64,000 bases of DNA from the NCBI RefSeq assembly GCF_000305935.1, contig NC_018870.1, positions 2,527,001 through 2,591,000 of the forward strand. The letters are read 5' to 3'. Source of the stretch: Thermacetogenium phaeum DSM 12270. GTDB taxonomy: Bacteria; Bacillota; DSM-12270; Thermacetogeniales; Thermacetogeniaceae. The notes beneath the pieces were generated by a model. The model ran no database searches. It had not been told where the DNA came from and saw nothing but the letters and a program-made list of their open reading frames with translations. Positions 1-7,947 of the stretch are shown here, in pieces. The stretch's first letter is position 1; each line of letters begins with the position of its first letter. The position numbers were made by a program, and so were the translations under genes.

Positions 1-356
1 ACGATCACCAGCGGTAAAGTGGGGATCAGGAAAAAGAGATCGGCAAAGCGCATCAGCAGCTCATCCAGGGTTCCCCGCAGATAACCTGCCGCAAGCCCTA
101 CCAGGGTACCGATGACAGTAGCCAGAAAGGCGGCAAAGAAACCGATAAACAGGGAGATCCTGGTGCTGTAAATCAACTCGCTCAAGAGATCCTGCCCGAT
201 GTCGTTGGTACCCAGAAGATGCTCTCCCCCTGGCGGCAGGTACGGAGTGCCCAGTGCCCAGGGATCATGAGGGGATAAAAAAGGAGCAAAAATCGCTGTC
301 ACCAAAAAAAGCAGCAGGATGACAAGCCCCAAAACAGCAAGCCTGTTTTTAAGCAC
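1..356 (-). CDS. DppC-like ABC permease, partial (runs off left edge)
   Basis: Inner-membrane permease of a peptide/nickel (Dpp/Opp/Nik) ABC importer. Only the N-terminal ~118 residues are in the window. The frame opens with GTG, has one hydrophobic segment (AVLGLVILLLFLVTAIFA), then the family motif HLLGTNDIGQDL and ends in the start of the transmembrane permease domain. The GTG overlaps the stop of the dppB-like gene by 8 bases, so the two are translationally coupled. It pairs with that gene as the second permease subunit. Substrate cannot be read from the sequence. Confidence 0.85.
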   Translation of the reverse strand, partial: MLKNRLAVLGLVILLLFLVTAIFAPFLSPHDPWALGTPYLPPGGEHLLGTNDIGQDLLSELIYSTRISLFIGFFAAFLATVIGTLVGLAAGYLRGTLDELLMRFADLFFLIPTLPLVI

Positions 357-1341
357 GGTTCTCCCCCTCCTTGACCCGGGGATCAATCAAGGCGTAGACG
401 AGGTCAGCCAGGAAATTGGCCAAGATCACGCAAAAAGTCAAAACCAGGAAACATCCCTGGAGCATGGGGTAGTCCCTGGAGACTACCGCATCATAGATTA
501 ACGTGCCCATCCCCTGCCAGGAAAAGACCACTTCCACAAGTAAAGCCCCAGCCAACAGGAATCCGAAGTCAAGAGCCACCACGGTCACCAGCGGCGGCAG
601 GGCATTGCGGAAAATGTGCCTGAAGAGAACCTGCCTGTCTCTTAAACCCTTTGCAAAAGCAGTCAGCACGTATTCCTCTTTCCTTACCTGGGCCACAGAG
701 TTGCGCATGATGATGTAGTTGTAGGCACCGTTGTGGATAACCAGAACCGTCAGGGGAAGGCACATGTGCCACAAGATATCAACCAGCCTGGAAGGGCCGG
801 AAAGACCCCCGCTGACCATCCCACCTAAAGGAAAGAGGTCGAGGTAAAAGGCGAAAATCAGGAGCAGCAGCATCCCGAAGCAGTAGGTAGGCACTGTGTA
901 AAAGAACAGGAGCACAGGAGTAAAGATGAAGTCAACTTTCTGGCCCTTCCTCCATCCCGCCAGAGTTCCCAGATAAGCCCCTAAAATGGCAGCCAGAATA
1001 ATCGCCGGCAGGAGCAGGACAAGCGTCCACTTGATGCGGAAGAGGATCACCTTGAAAACAGGCTGCCCGTATTGATAGGACCAGCCAAAGTCCCCTTTCA
1101 GGCAGTTGGCAAGATAAATGCCGTACTGAACGGGCAAGGGCTTGTCCAGTCCGTACCTGGCTTTCAACTCCTCCAAGGTCTCAGGTTCATGAACGTAGAG
1201 ATACTGGTAGTTTTCCTCACCCAAGAGATGAACCAGAGGATCTCCGGGCATGAAGCGGATCAGAAAAAAGTTTAAAGTGATCACGCAGAAAAAAGCTAAT
1301 AAATACCAGACCAACCTCAAGGATAAGTAAAATCTCCTCAT
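349..1341 (-). CDS. DppB-like ABC permease
   Basis: Permease subunit of a Dpp/Opp/Nik-type importer, 330 residues, the usual length. It has an N-terminal membrane anchor with the family motif IRFMPGDPL, a periplasm-side loop, about five further membrane segments, and an EAA-type cytoplasmic loop (AKGLRDRQVLFRHIFRNALP) that contacts the ATPase. The ATG has an AGGGAG SD six bases upstream. It is the first gene after leader hairpin E and overlaps the following dppC. There are no ATPase genes on the visible side. It could use the ATPases at 10350-11997 or ones beyond the left edge. Confidence 0.9.
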   Translation of the reverse strand: MRRFYLSLRLVWYLLAFFCVITLNFFLIRFMPGDPLVHLLGEENYQYLYVHEPETLEELKARYGLDKPLPVQYGIYLANCLKGDFGWSYQYGQPVFKVILFRIKWTLVLLLPAIILAAILGAYLGTLAGWRKGQKVDFIFTPVLLFFYTVPTYCFGMLLLLIFAFYLDLFPLGGMVSGGLSGPSRLVDILWHMCLPLTVLVIHNGAYNYIIMRNSVAQVRKEEYVLTAFAKGLRDRQVLFRHIFRNALPPLVTVVALDFGFLLAGALLVEVVFSWQGMGTLIYDAVVSRDYPMLQGCFLVLTFCVILANFLADLVYALIDPRVKEGENRA

Positions 1342-1362
1342 CAGCTACTCCCTGACACCCCC

Positions 1363-1426
1363 AAAAGAAAAAACCACAGAAATTCTCCTTTCCTGCCTTC
1401 GTGGCAAGAATGAAAACCTCCGTGGT
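1363..1426 (-). promoter_or_regulatory. Leader hairpin E (attenuator-like) ahead of dppB
   Basis: On the minus strand ACCACGGA pairs with TTCTGTGGT, enclosing an inner TGCC/GGCA hairpin, and a U-tract (TTTTTTCTTTT) follows. It is one of seven copies of the same design in the first 31 kb. The next gene upstream is divergent (vapBC-like), so this cannot be that gene's terminator. Relative to the common stem, position 6 is a G-U pair and position 7 is G-C where the others have A-U, so pairing is kept while sequence changes. Read as a 5' attenuator or stabilising hairpin for dppBC. Confidence 0.7.
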
Positions 1427-1487
1427 TTTGATGCTCTGCCCTGATTTTCCCGCGCGCGTCCCTTCACGAGACACCTTCTGCTTTCAA

Positions 1488-1517
1488 CCTATTCGACAAG
1501 AATAAGGCAATTCCTGC
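1488..1517 (-). promoter_or_regulatory. Conserved upstream motif containing a 0A-box-like TGTCGAA
   Basis: Minus-strand pattern GCAGGAATT, a T-rich spacer, then TGTCGAA. The same arrangement appears about 100 bases upstream of the leader hairpins in repeats R1, R2 and R3. TGTCGAA matches the Spo0A box core. Whether Spo0A or another factor binds here cannot be decided from sequence. Confidence 0.35.
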
Positions 1518-1595
1518 TGAAAGATAAGTTTTTGATTAAAATGGCGATTTATGGGCAAATGTGTTAAACCCCAAACCACCTTCAGGCAACTACCC

Positions 1596-1624
1596 TTGAC
1601 AGGAACTGACGTAAGGATTATATT
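1596..1624 (+). promoter_or_regulatory. Sigma-A type promoter for the vapB-like gene
   Basis: TTGACA at 1596-1601 and TATATT at 1619-1624 are separated by exactly 17 bases. An SD (AAGGAGG) and ATG follow directly. AbrB-type antitoxins usually repress such a promoter themselves. Confidence 0.8.
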
Positions 1625-1645
1625 CAGGTGTAAGGAGGAATTTAA

Positions 1646-1912
1646 ATGTTAAGAGCAAGGTTAACCAGTAAGGGACAGGTAACAATACCCGTAATCGTCC
1701 GCCGCAAGCTTAACCTGCAACCGGGAGACGAGCTCGTGTTCGATCTCGACCCGGGCGGGGAAGTTAAGATAAGGGTCCTGAAGCGCAAACGCTTAACTGA
1801 GCTCTATGCCTCCCTGCCCGCGAAGAGACCTTACCCCGGCAAGGCAGAAGTCCGGGAAGAGGTGGCTGGTGGACTCGCCCGGCAGATACTGGACAAGGGG
1901 AAAGAAACGTAA
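1646..1912 (+). CDS. AbrB/MazE/SpoVT-type antitoxin-like DNA-binding protein
   Basis: 88-residue swapped-hairpin DNA-binding protein with the family signature LTSKGQVTIP near the N terminus and an LNLQPGDEL segment. The charged C-terminal tail would bind the toxin. An AAGGAGG SD precedes the ATG. The stop overlaps the start of the PIN-domain gene (TAATG), the normal layout of a VapBC module. It is the plus-strand gene nearest the left permease operon and has its own promoter. Expected to neutralise the toxin and autoregulate. Confidence 0.85.
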   Translation: MLRARLTSKGQVTIPVIVRRKLNLQPGDELVFDLDPGGEVKIRVLKRKRLTELYASLPAKRPYPGKAEVREEVAGGLARQILDKGKET

Positions 1913-2328
1913 TGGTCTATTTGTGGGTTGATGCCAACGTTGTCTTGCGCTTTCTCACCGGCGACCCACCCGAAATGGCCGCTCAAGCCCTGGAGCTAAT
2001 GAGCCGTGCTGAAAAAGGAGAAATCGGCTTGCGGGTATCTCACCTGGTAGTAGCCGAAATCGTCTGGGTGCTGTCTTCTTTTTACAGGTATGCCAAAAGC
2101 CAGATCGCCGAAACCTTAATCTCCTTTCTCAGTGCCGACGGAATTTACCCTGAAAACCCCGCCTTGCTTATCCAGGCCCTGCAAGATATGGCGGAAAAAA
2201 ACGTCGACTTCGCAGATGCCTACCTTGCCGCGCTGGCCCGAGCACAGGAAGAAAGTATCTGTTCCTTTGACAATGATTTTGAAAAGAAGTTAAATGTCGG
2301 ATGGGTTACCCCGCCAGGAGATGGGTAA
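1912..2328 (+). CDS. PIN-domain ribonuclease toxin (VapC-like)
   Basis: 138-residue PIN-fold protein. The acidic residues expected for the metal site are visible: Asp in WVDANV near the N terminus, Glu in VAEIVWVL, Asp in VDFADAYLA, and Asp in SFDNDFEK near the C terminus. The family cleaves RNA with magnesium or manganese. It is translationally coupled to the AbrB-type antitoxin upstream. The catalytic set looks complete, so the toxin is probably intact. Confidence 0.85.
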   Translation: MVYLWVDANVVLRFLTGDPPEMAAQALELMSRAEKGEIGLRVSHLVVAEIVWVLSSFYRYAKSQIAETLISFLSADGIYPENPALLIQALQDMAEKNVDFADAYLAALARAQEESICSFDNDFEKKLNVGWVTPPGDG

Positions 2329-2338
2329 CCGACCCAAT

Positions 2339-2485
2339 CTAGCTGCATGTCAAGACCCGCTTCAGATAAACCTGAATTCCCTGCTCCCTAACCGCCCCTC
2401 CATGGCCAAGAGCAGGAAACAAAGACATCAGCAGAACAAAAACCATCAAAAAGGAAATGCCCTTCAGGGAAAAACTTTTCTTCAT
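2339..2485 (-). pseudogene. Short secreted peptide or relic of a signal-peptide protein
   Basis: A 48-codon minus-strand frame with an SD (AAGGGGA) and ATG. It begins with a clear signal peptide (MKKSFSLK, then a hydrophobic core ISFLMVFVLLMSLFPALG) followed by only about 20 residues and a TAG stop. The residues after the signal (REQGIQVYL) resemble the start of a stalk/copper-amine-oxidase-N domain like the one at 5962-7938. I read it as the 5' remnant of such a secreted protein, but a genuine small secreted peptide is possible. It lies downstream of the MFS gene. Confidence 0.4.
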
Positions 2486-2533
2486 CAAAATCCCCTTCAA
2501 ACCTTCTTGATCTTTTGGATTAAATTCTCACGG

Positions 2534-3676
2534 CTAGCCTTGATACTCGCTTTTGTAGCAACCCAAGAGGGTCCTCTTTAGCGTGAAGATCGCAAGCAAG
2601 AGGCAGAAGGCCGACAACACAAAAGGGTAGTGAGGGTTCAGCTTGAATAACCTGCCTCCCACAACTAAACTCAACGCCCCTTCAGCAGCCACCAACGTGG
2701 AAAGCACACCAAACAAGGTGGCCCTGTGCTGCTGGTCGGTCAAGTCAGCCAAAACCACTTTGTGGAGATAAAGAGCTACGGAGATCCCGCTCAAGACCAG
2801 AATGGTGCTCAAGATCGCTACAGCCGCCAGCTCGTGAAAGGCAACTAAGATGAGCGAGCTTAGAAGTATCACCGTGAGCACCAAGACTAACACCAGCACT
2901 CGGTTAAGCCTGTCTGCGAACGGCCCCAACAGCAATTGGGTGATTAAGTAGACCCCATTGGCAATACCGTAAGCTACTGCCACCACGCTGTCGCTCACTC
3001 CCGCCACATGCACAAGGTAGAGCACATAGTAAGTGGTCAGCATTCCCGCAGCCGGGGTGTAGAGCAGATAGTAAGCCACAAACAGCCGCAGTACAGGGGA
3101 TGAGCTTCTGGCAGCACAGGCCAGCTGACGGAAGAGATGGCTCAGGCTGAAAACTGACTTTTGCTCAGACCGGTTGCTATCTTTGAGCCTCACCCAGAAG
3201 AGGATCGCCACCACCAGGGCCAAACCAATGTAAATGAGGAAACCGAGCCTCGTCCCCTGGTAGACTCCCAGCTGATGCACAACCGCACCCACAACAAAAG
3301 AGGAAACGATGGTGGCTCCAGTTACGGCGAGCCAGTTTAAGGAGTATATCCTCCCCCGCTCTTTATTGGCCGTGTGGTCTGCCATCACTGCATCGAGTGC
3401 CGGCAGAGCAGCTACCCGAATCCCCAGCAGGCACATCCCAACCAAGACCCAGACCCAGTTTCTTGCGAGGAGAAAGAGACTCAGGATCAAGGGGAAAAAA
3501 CAGTGAGTGAGGACAATAAACCGTTTTCTCCCGATCTTGTCGGCAACATATCCCCCTACCAGCCCGAAGGAAAGCAGCACATAATCTACCGCCATTATCC
3601 CTCCGACAACCTGGGGAGTGGCCCCCAACGCCTCGAGATATCGGGTAAACAGCGGGTTTACCAGACCCGCGCCCAT
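2534..3676 (-). CDS. Major facilitator superfamily transporter
   Basis: Membrane transporter of the drug/metabolite exporter type. The MFS loop motif (GGYVADKIGRKRF) lies after the second helix, and about eleven helices are visible from the only canonical start. The same frame stays open upstream to the stop of the radical SAM gene (3788-3790) and encodes a convincing first helix (GTLILANILIAMGAG preceded by YKQIFGTLRG). The true start is therefore upstream of 3676. The only placed candidate is ATC at 3787, seven bases after GAGGGGGG. It is co-transcribed with the radical SAM gene, which suggests export of that enzyme's product. Confidence 0.8.
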   Translation of the reverse strand: MGAGLVNPLFTRYLEALGATPQVVGGIMAVDYVLLSFGLVGGYVADKIGRKRFIVLTHCFFPLILSLFLLARNWVWVLVGMCLLGIRVAALPALDAVMADHTANKERGRIYSLNWLAVTGATIVSSFVVGAVVHQLGVYQGTRLGFLIYIGLALVVAILFWVRLKDSNRSEQKSVFSLSHLFRQLACAARSSSPVLRLFVAYYLLYTPAAGMLTTYYVLYLVHVAGVSDSVVAVAYGIANGVYLITQLLLGPFADRLNRVLVLVLVLTVILLSSLILVAFHELAAVAILSTILVLSGISVALYLHKVVLADLTDQQHRATLFGVLSTLVAAEGALSLVVGGRLFKLNPHYPFVLSAFCLLLAIFTLKRTLLGCYKSEYQG

Positions 3677-3787
3677 TGCAATCAGAATATTAGCCAGAAT
3701 TAAGGTCCCTGGTATTCCTCGTAAGGTACCGAATATTTGCTTGTAATCAGTGCAGGTGGTACGTAGAGACGCGACTACACGATTGAT

Positions 3788-4861
3788 TCACCGGCCCCCC
3801 TCTTGTCTTTTTAAAACATGGTAGCAGGTAAAATCCTCAGCGTAGAAATCTGCAGTGTGCAGGACCGCCAGAGCCCGACAGTAACCTGCACATACTTTTT
3901 TGAGAGAACAGGTTGCACAAGCTCCTTTGAGTAAGTCGGGGTCAAATTCCCGGAATGTCTTCATAACAGGAGCTTCTTTCCAGATTTCCTCAAATTTCTG
4001 CTTTTTTATGTTGCCGGCATAAAAAACCATATTTTCGCACGGACTCACCACACCGTTTGATTTAACGAGACACCACGTCTTGCCACAAGGGCATAAAATG
4101 TTCCCTTGTTGCAAATACTTATTGTAGGCCTCATCCGTTAGGGAGGCACAGGGGTCTGCTAAGACTTCAATTTGGTCTCTGTATTTCTCCTTGATCTTTT
4201 TCCCGGTCAGGTGGAAGGAACGCATCCCCTCTGCATTGAGCATCAGTTCTTCCTTATAGCCCATCCCCCTACCGGCCGGGAAAAAGCGGACAAAACCCAG
4301 CTTCCTCGCCCCCATGCTGACCGCGAGGTCTGCTATCTTCTCAAGTTCTCCAACGTTTCGCCTGGTCACGGTAGTCCGCACGGCCACACTGACTCCTTCC
4401 TCAGCGAGCAACCTTACGGACTCTAAAACAGCCTCATATGTCCCATCCCCCCTTAAATATTCATGGTTTTCTTTTAAGCCATCCAGGCTGACCTGGACGT
4501 GCTTCAGGCCCAAGCTGCCCAGCCTCTTGGCGGTTTCCCGATCGACAAGGGTCCCATTGGTTATCAAAACAACCGAAAAATCCAGGCCCTTGGCATATTC
4601 GATGATCTCAAACAAATCGGGCCGCAGCAAAGGCTCACCACCGCTGAATTCCACCTCCACTGTGCCCACCTGAGATGGTTCCCTGAGCAACCGCTTGACC
4701 TCATCCAGACTCAGCTCATTCTCCAGCTTCTCCCCGGCGCTGGCATAGCAGTGGCGGCACCTGAGGTTGCACTGGTTGGTCAGCTCCACGGTCACCACCA
4801 ATGGTGTATAAATTTGCCCACCCCCTAAATAAAAAACCGCGAAGATCCTCCTTGCCTTCAC
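3788..4861 (-). CDS. Radical SAM/SPASM maturase
   Basis: Enzyme with the SAM-cleaving cluster motif CNLRCRHC, the SAM-binding GGEPLL, and a C-terminal SPASM domain rich in cysteines (CPCGKTWC, CENM, CATCSLKKVCAGYC) for extra Fe-S clusters. The family modifies peptides or cofactors. The GTG at 4861 lies inside leader hairpin D and has no SD. A better-placed start is ATT at 4813, behind AGGGGGTG, at the same position where the related enzyme at 20893-21915 starts with TTG. The MFS gene follows directly. No precursor peptide is visible beside it. Confidence 0.85.
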   Translation of the reverse strand: MKARRIFAVFYLGGGQIYTPLVVTVELTNQCNLRCRHCYASAGEKLENELSLDEVKRLLREPSQVGTVEVEFSGGEPLLRPDLFEIIEYAKGLDFSVVLITNGTLVDRETAKRLGSLGLKHVQVSLDGLKENHEYLRGDGTYEAVLESVRLLAEEGVSVAVRTTVTRRNVGELEKIADLAVSMGARKLGFVRFFPAGRGMGYKEELMLNAEGMRSFHLTGKKIKEKYRDQIEVLADPCASLTDEAYNKYLQQGNILCPCGKTWCLVKSNGVVSPCENMVFYAGNIKKQKFEEIWKEAPVMKTFREFDPDLLKGACATCSLKKVCAGYCRALAVLHTADFYAEDFTCYHVLKRQEGGR

Positions 4862-4883
4862 GGCAGGTAGAAACCTTCGCGGT
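4827..4883 (-). promoter_or_regulatory. Leader hairpin D ahead of radical SAM gene
   Basis: Minus-strand ACCGCGAAG pairs with CTTCGCGGT around an inner TGCC/GGCA hairpin and is followed by TTTTTTATTT. The fourth stem pair is G-C where five of the other six copies have A-U, a compensatory change. The upstream GTG start of the radical SAM frame falls within this hairpin. Confidence 0.7.
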
Positions 4884-4913
4884 TTCTCTTCTTACATATT
4901 CTGTTGTTTCATG

Positions 4914-4941
4914 GTTTTACATCACTATTGCTTTTTGTCAA
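4914..4941 (-). promoter_or_regulatory. Probable promoter for the radical SAM/MFS unit
   Basis: TTGACA (rc of 4936-4941) with a weak -10, TAAAAC (rc of 4914-4919), 16 bases away. The -35 is perfect and the -10 poor, which fits an activated promoter. A TATGTA closer to hairpin D is an alternative -10. Confidence 0.4.
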
Positions 4942-4961
4942 AATATATCACAATATATCAC
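4942..4961. repeat. Tandem 10-bp direct repeat abutting the -35
   Basis: Two perfect copies of AATATATCAC (plus strand) lie end to end, directly upstream of the TTGACA of the radical SAM promoter. A 10-bp period places both copies on the same DNA face, as for an activator or repressor site. Confidence 0.6.
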
Positions 4962-5110
4962 AAAACACCACTAGTAAAAAGCCTCCCCTCGCCCCAATGT
5001 GCAGGCGAAATTTGGATAAATCTCTTGATTCCTGGAAAATACTGCTGTTTTTTGACTGCATTTTCTGTCTACAACTCAAACAGCTTCAAAGCTCCCAATA
5101 GTGCCCTTAA

Positions 5111-5929
5111 TCACCCCAGACGGGATTGCTCTTTTTCGGCGTAGATCACCGCATCCCGATACCAGCATTTGACCCACAGCGTCCCATCTTCTTTGGTGAC
5201 GAGCTTTCCTTCGGCCTCCAGGAAGGCACGCACTTTGTTTTCATCTTCCGGGGTGATTTCCTCATCGTGGCGCCAGGTCTTGACCAGCAGGTCCCAGGGG
5301 TAAAGGTAGCGCCTGGTGTTGATCTCCACGTTGGCCTTGATCCCCAGCTGGTAGACCACATTATAGAGGACAATATAGTCAGGAGGGGGCTCGTAGTCGC
5401 TCACGAAGAGGGGGTACACCGCGGCCAGGGAGCTGCCGGCCTGGGTGACCAGGAAAAGAACACCTCTGGTGCAATCCCACATCTTCATCAGGGCATCTTT
5501 GATGTCAGGCATGGCAAAGCAGTAGGCGGCGTTGACCAGATCATACTCTTGCAATTCCTCCGGCGCCACATCCTCCCAGTGCTTGTTGATGATCTTGATG
5601 TTCTCCAGCCCCTCCGCTCTTTTCAGCAGCCTCCGGATCTGCCCCCTCGAGGGCTCGACAACAGTGACTTCCCTGACGAGCCTCGCCAGGGGAACGGTAT
5701 AGGCTCCGTCTCCTGCTCCAATATCTAGAACCGTAGAGTTCGGGCTAAGGTAACGCTTCATCTTTTCCAAGATGGCCCCAGGGTAATTTTTGTACTCGTA
5801 GCCGAAATACAGCTCATCAGGGTAATTGTCCCAGTAGTCTTCATTGGTGAGCCCCTTTTCTTTCAGCCTCTTTGTCCAGAAGTAGTTCTCGCGCTTCTGG
5901 TGCCACACGGCCGCCCAGTCAAGCTCCAC
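5111..5929 (-). CDS. Class I SAM-dependent methyltransferase
   Basis: About 272 residues with a Rossmann-type SAM motif I (VLDIGAGDGAYTVPLA, residues ~67-82), an acidic motif after VTVVEPS, and the W-rich N-terminal stretch AAVWHQKRENYFW shared with a relic at 24042-24156. The GTG start was chosen because an AAGGAGGAGG SD sits seven bases upstream; the open frame extends further but overlaps the SBP gene. It is the last gene of the OppDF/CobN-like operon. Another methyltransferase of this kind follows the SBP at 14625, so pairing with an importer binding protein recurs. Substrate unknown. Confidence 0.8.
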   Translation of the reverse strand: MELDWAAVWHQKRENYFWTKRLKEKGLTNEDYWDNYPDELYFGYEYKNYPGAILEKMKRYLSPNSTVLDIGAGDGAYTVPLARLVREVTVVEPSRGQIRRLLKRAEGLENIKIINKHWEDVAPEELQEYDLVNAAYCFAMPDIKDALMKMWDCTRGVLFLVTQAGSSLAAVYPLFVSDYEPPPDYIVLYNVVYQLGIKANVEINTRRYLYPWDLLVKTWRHDEEITPEDENKVRAFLEAEGKLVTKEDGTLWVKCWYRDAVIYAEKEQSRLG

Positions 5930-5961
5930 CTTTACGACCTCCTCCTTACACCTAGACCGGG

Positions 5962-7938
5962 TTAACGCGAACGCAGCGCAAACCAGGTCTGGTAGTTTAC
6001 AGGACCGAACCCGCTGCGAATCGCCCACCCGGTAAACTCATCCGTCCGGTAAGGATACAGGGCCTTCCCCCAGATCAGGGCAAGCCCCGGCAGCTCGCGG
6101 GCGTGGTAGTGCTGGGCTTCTCTTAAGGCAGCAGTCCACTCGGAGTCGTTGCGCGCCTGCCTGACTTTCTGGTAGATCCGCACGTATTCCGGATCGGCGC
6201 AGGTGCCGAAAGCCCCCTGGGCATCCACAAAGTACATCAAACCTCCATCGTAAATGACTGCACCCGGTGTGGCATAGCCCAGGTAGATCCAGTAGTCGCG
6301 GTCGTTCCAGACCCGCTGCTGCCACTTCTCTTCGTTACCGAGGACCTCAGGGTCGATATAGGCATCGATCCCAACCTTTTTCAGGTGGCTGCAGATTACC
6401 TCCGCGGCCCGCACCATCATCGTCTCCTTCCCCTTCTTTGTGGCGGGTGTAACCGGGATGCGCAGCTTCGAGCCGTCCGGAAGCTCCCTGATCCCGTCCC
6501 CATCCTTATCTTTCAGGCCGATCTGGTCGAGGAGGGCATTGGCCTTCGCCAGGTCCTGTGTTAGCCTGGGAAGTGCCGGGTCGTACGCCGGGAGGCTGGG
6601 TGGCACGATCCCGCGCCCCGGAACCTCGCCATAGTCTCCCGCTACTGCCTTGACCAGCATCTCGTAATCAATGGCGTAGGATACTGCTTCTCTGAAGGCT
6701 TTCTCTGTAACAGGGTACTCTCGCCCGAAGGCCATGTAGATCATTATTCCCAGATCGGAAATCACGCCCAGATCCAAGCCTGGTGTTCCCTCCAAGGCAG
6801 GAGCATAGGAAGCCGGAATCGGCATGGCGTAGTCGTAGGTCGCAGCGATCTCTCCTTTCTTGAGCGCCATCACCAGGGCGTCCACATTTTTGTAATACTT
6901 CACCTTGACCTTTTCGACGCTCGGCTGCCCGGCAAAGTAGTCGTGGTTGGCCTTGAAAGTGGCGGTCTGGGAAGCGGGGTCGTAGGACTCGAAAATAAAG
7001 GGACCGCAACCAATGAGGTTCTCCCTGGCAGTGTAATTCTTGGGATCATTGACATCTTCCCAGATGTGCTTCGGCAAGATGATCCCAATGCCGATGGCCA
7101 GGTCCTTAAAGAGGGAATAGACCAGTGGTTCCTTCAAGTAGAAGGTGACCGTGTGAGCGTCAGCAACTTCAATTTTCTCAATCGCCGCCACCGTCCACCG
7201 GGCCAGCTCTTTCAAGTGCTTGAGCTTGTATTCAAAGGTAAACTTCACGTCTTCGGCTGTCACCGGCTCCCCGTCGTGCCACCGGGCGTCTTTCACCAGG
7301 TAAAAGGTGACCGCTTTCCCGTCTGGAGAGACCTCCCACTTTTCAGCAAGACAGGGCACGATGTGCAACTGCGGGTCGTACTGAACGAGCTGGACATGGG
7401 TAAACCCGAAGTGGTTCATCCGGTACCAGGCACCAAGGTCATTCAAGATGTTCATCGGTTCCAGAGGGCTGAGTGTCCCCAGCGATATTTCCTTCACCAT
7501 ACCGCTCTTTACGTCAGCCAGTTGCTTCTCCTGGTCCCACCTCACCTGGCAGCCAAAGGTCTGAGCGACAAAGCGGAGGGGGACAAAACACCTGCCGTTT
7601 GCGATCTTCGGCGCAACATCCATAAAAACTTTTCCATCATTTTTCTCAGCCACCCTGCTCCCGACAGTGAGCTTCAACAGCAGGTCCCCTTTTTGCAGGA
7701 TGACCATCCTCTCGTCTCCGTACCACCTGACTTTTAATCCCAGCGCCTCTCCCAGGACACGAACAGGAACCATAATTCTTCCCTGTTCACTAAGCAGTGA
7801 TGCGCCCGATACCAGTTGCCTGCCGTCGACCTCGACGCTGAAATCCTTCGCATAAGTCAGGGCCGTCCCGTTTAAAAGGGTTACGGCAAAAAGGAACAAA
7901 AACGCCAGGATAAAAAACTTGGCTTTTCTCACCACCAT
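5962..7938 (-). CDS. Stalk-domain/solute-binding protein fusion (SBP_bac_5)
   Basis: 658-residue secreted binding protein. There is a signal peptide at residues 1-30 with no lipobox, then a copper-amine-oxidase-N (stalk) domain at about 32-145 (MVPVRVLGEALGLKVRW, FVPLRFVAQTFGCQVRW), then a family-5 extracellular binding domain for peptides or nickel complexes to the C terminus (SPDGKAVTFYLVKDARWHDG). Ordinary SBPs of this family are lipoproteins of ~520 residues. Here the stalk domain may replace the lipid anchor. It lies between the DUF2149 gene and the methyltransferase and probably feeds the OppDF-type ATPases of the same operon. Confidence 0.85.
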   Translation of the reverse strand: MVVRKAKFFILAFLFLFAVTLLNGTALTYAKDFSVEVDGRQLVSGASLLSEQGRIMVPVRVLGEALGLKVRWYGDERMVILQKGDLLLKLTVGSRVAEKNDGKVFMDVAPKIANGRCFVPLRFVAQTFGCQVRWDQEKQLADVKSGMVKEISLGTLSPLEPMNILNDLGAWYRMNHFGFTHVQLVQYDPQLHIVPCLAEKWEVSPDGKAVTFYLVKDARWHDGEPVTAEDVKFTFEYKLKHLKELARWTVAAIEKIEVADAHTVTFYLKEPLVYSLFKDLAIGIGIILPKHIWEDVNDPKNYTARENLIGCGPFIFESYDPASQTATFKANHDYFAGQPSVEKVKVKYYKNVDALVMALKKGEIAATYDYAMPIPASYAPALEGTPGLDLGVISDLGIMIYMAFGREYPVTEKAFREAVSYAIDYEMLVKAVAGDYGEVPGRGIVPPSLPAYDPALPRLTQDLAKANALLDQIGLKDKDGDGIRELPDGSKLRIPVTPATKKGKETMMVRAAEVICSHLKKVGIDAYIDPEVLGNEEKWQQRVWNDRDYWIYLGYATPGAVIYDGGLMYFVDAQGAFGTCADPEYVRIYQKVRQARNDSEWTAALREAQHYHARELPGLALIWGKALYPYRTDEFTGWAIRSGFGPVNYQTWFALRSR

Positions 7939-7947
7939 TGTTCCCCC

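Noticed and set aside
2294-2581. 95-codon plus-strand frame after vapC
   Set aside because: No SD, overlaps vapC and the MFS gene, composition unlike a protein.
3785-3790. Selenocysteine or readthrough TGA joining radical SAM and MFS genes
   Set aside because: The frames are in phase, but an SD and a plausible ATC start directly follow the TGA, and fusion of these two proteins has no support.
4827-4883. T-box riboswitch (ACCGCGAAG resembles the T-box tail)
   Set aside because: The required AGGGTGG preceding ACCGCG is absent in all seven copies, no specifier stem is visible, and the promoter lies too close upstream.
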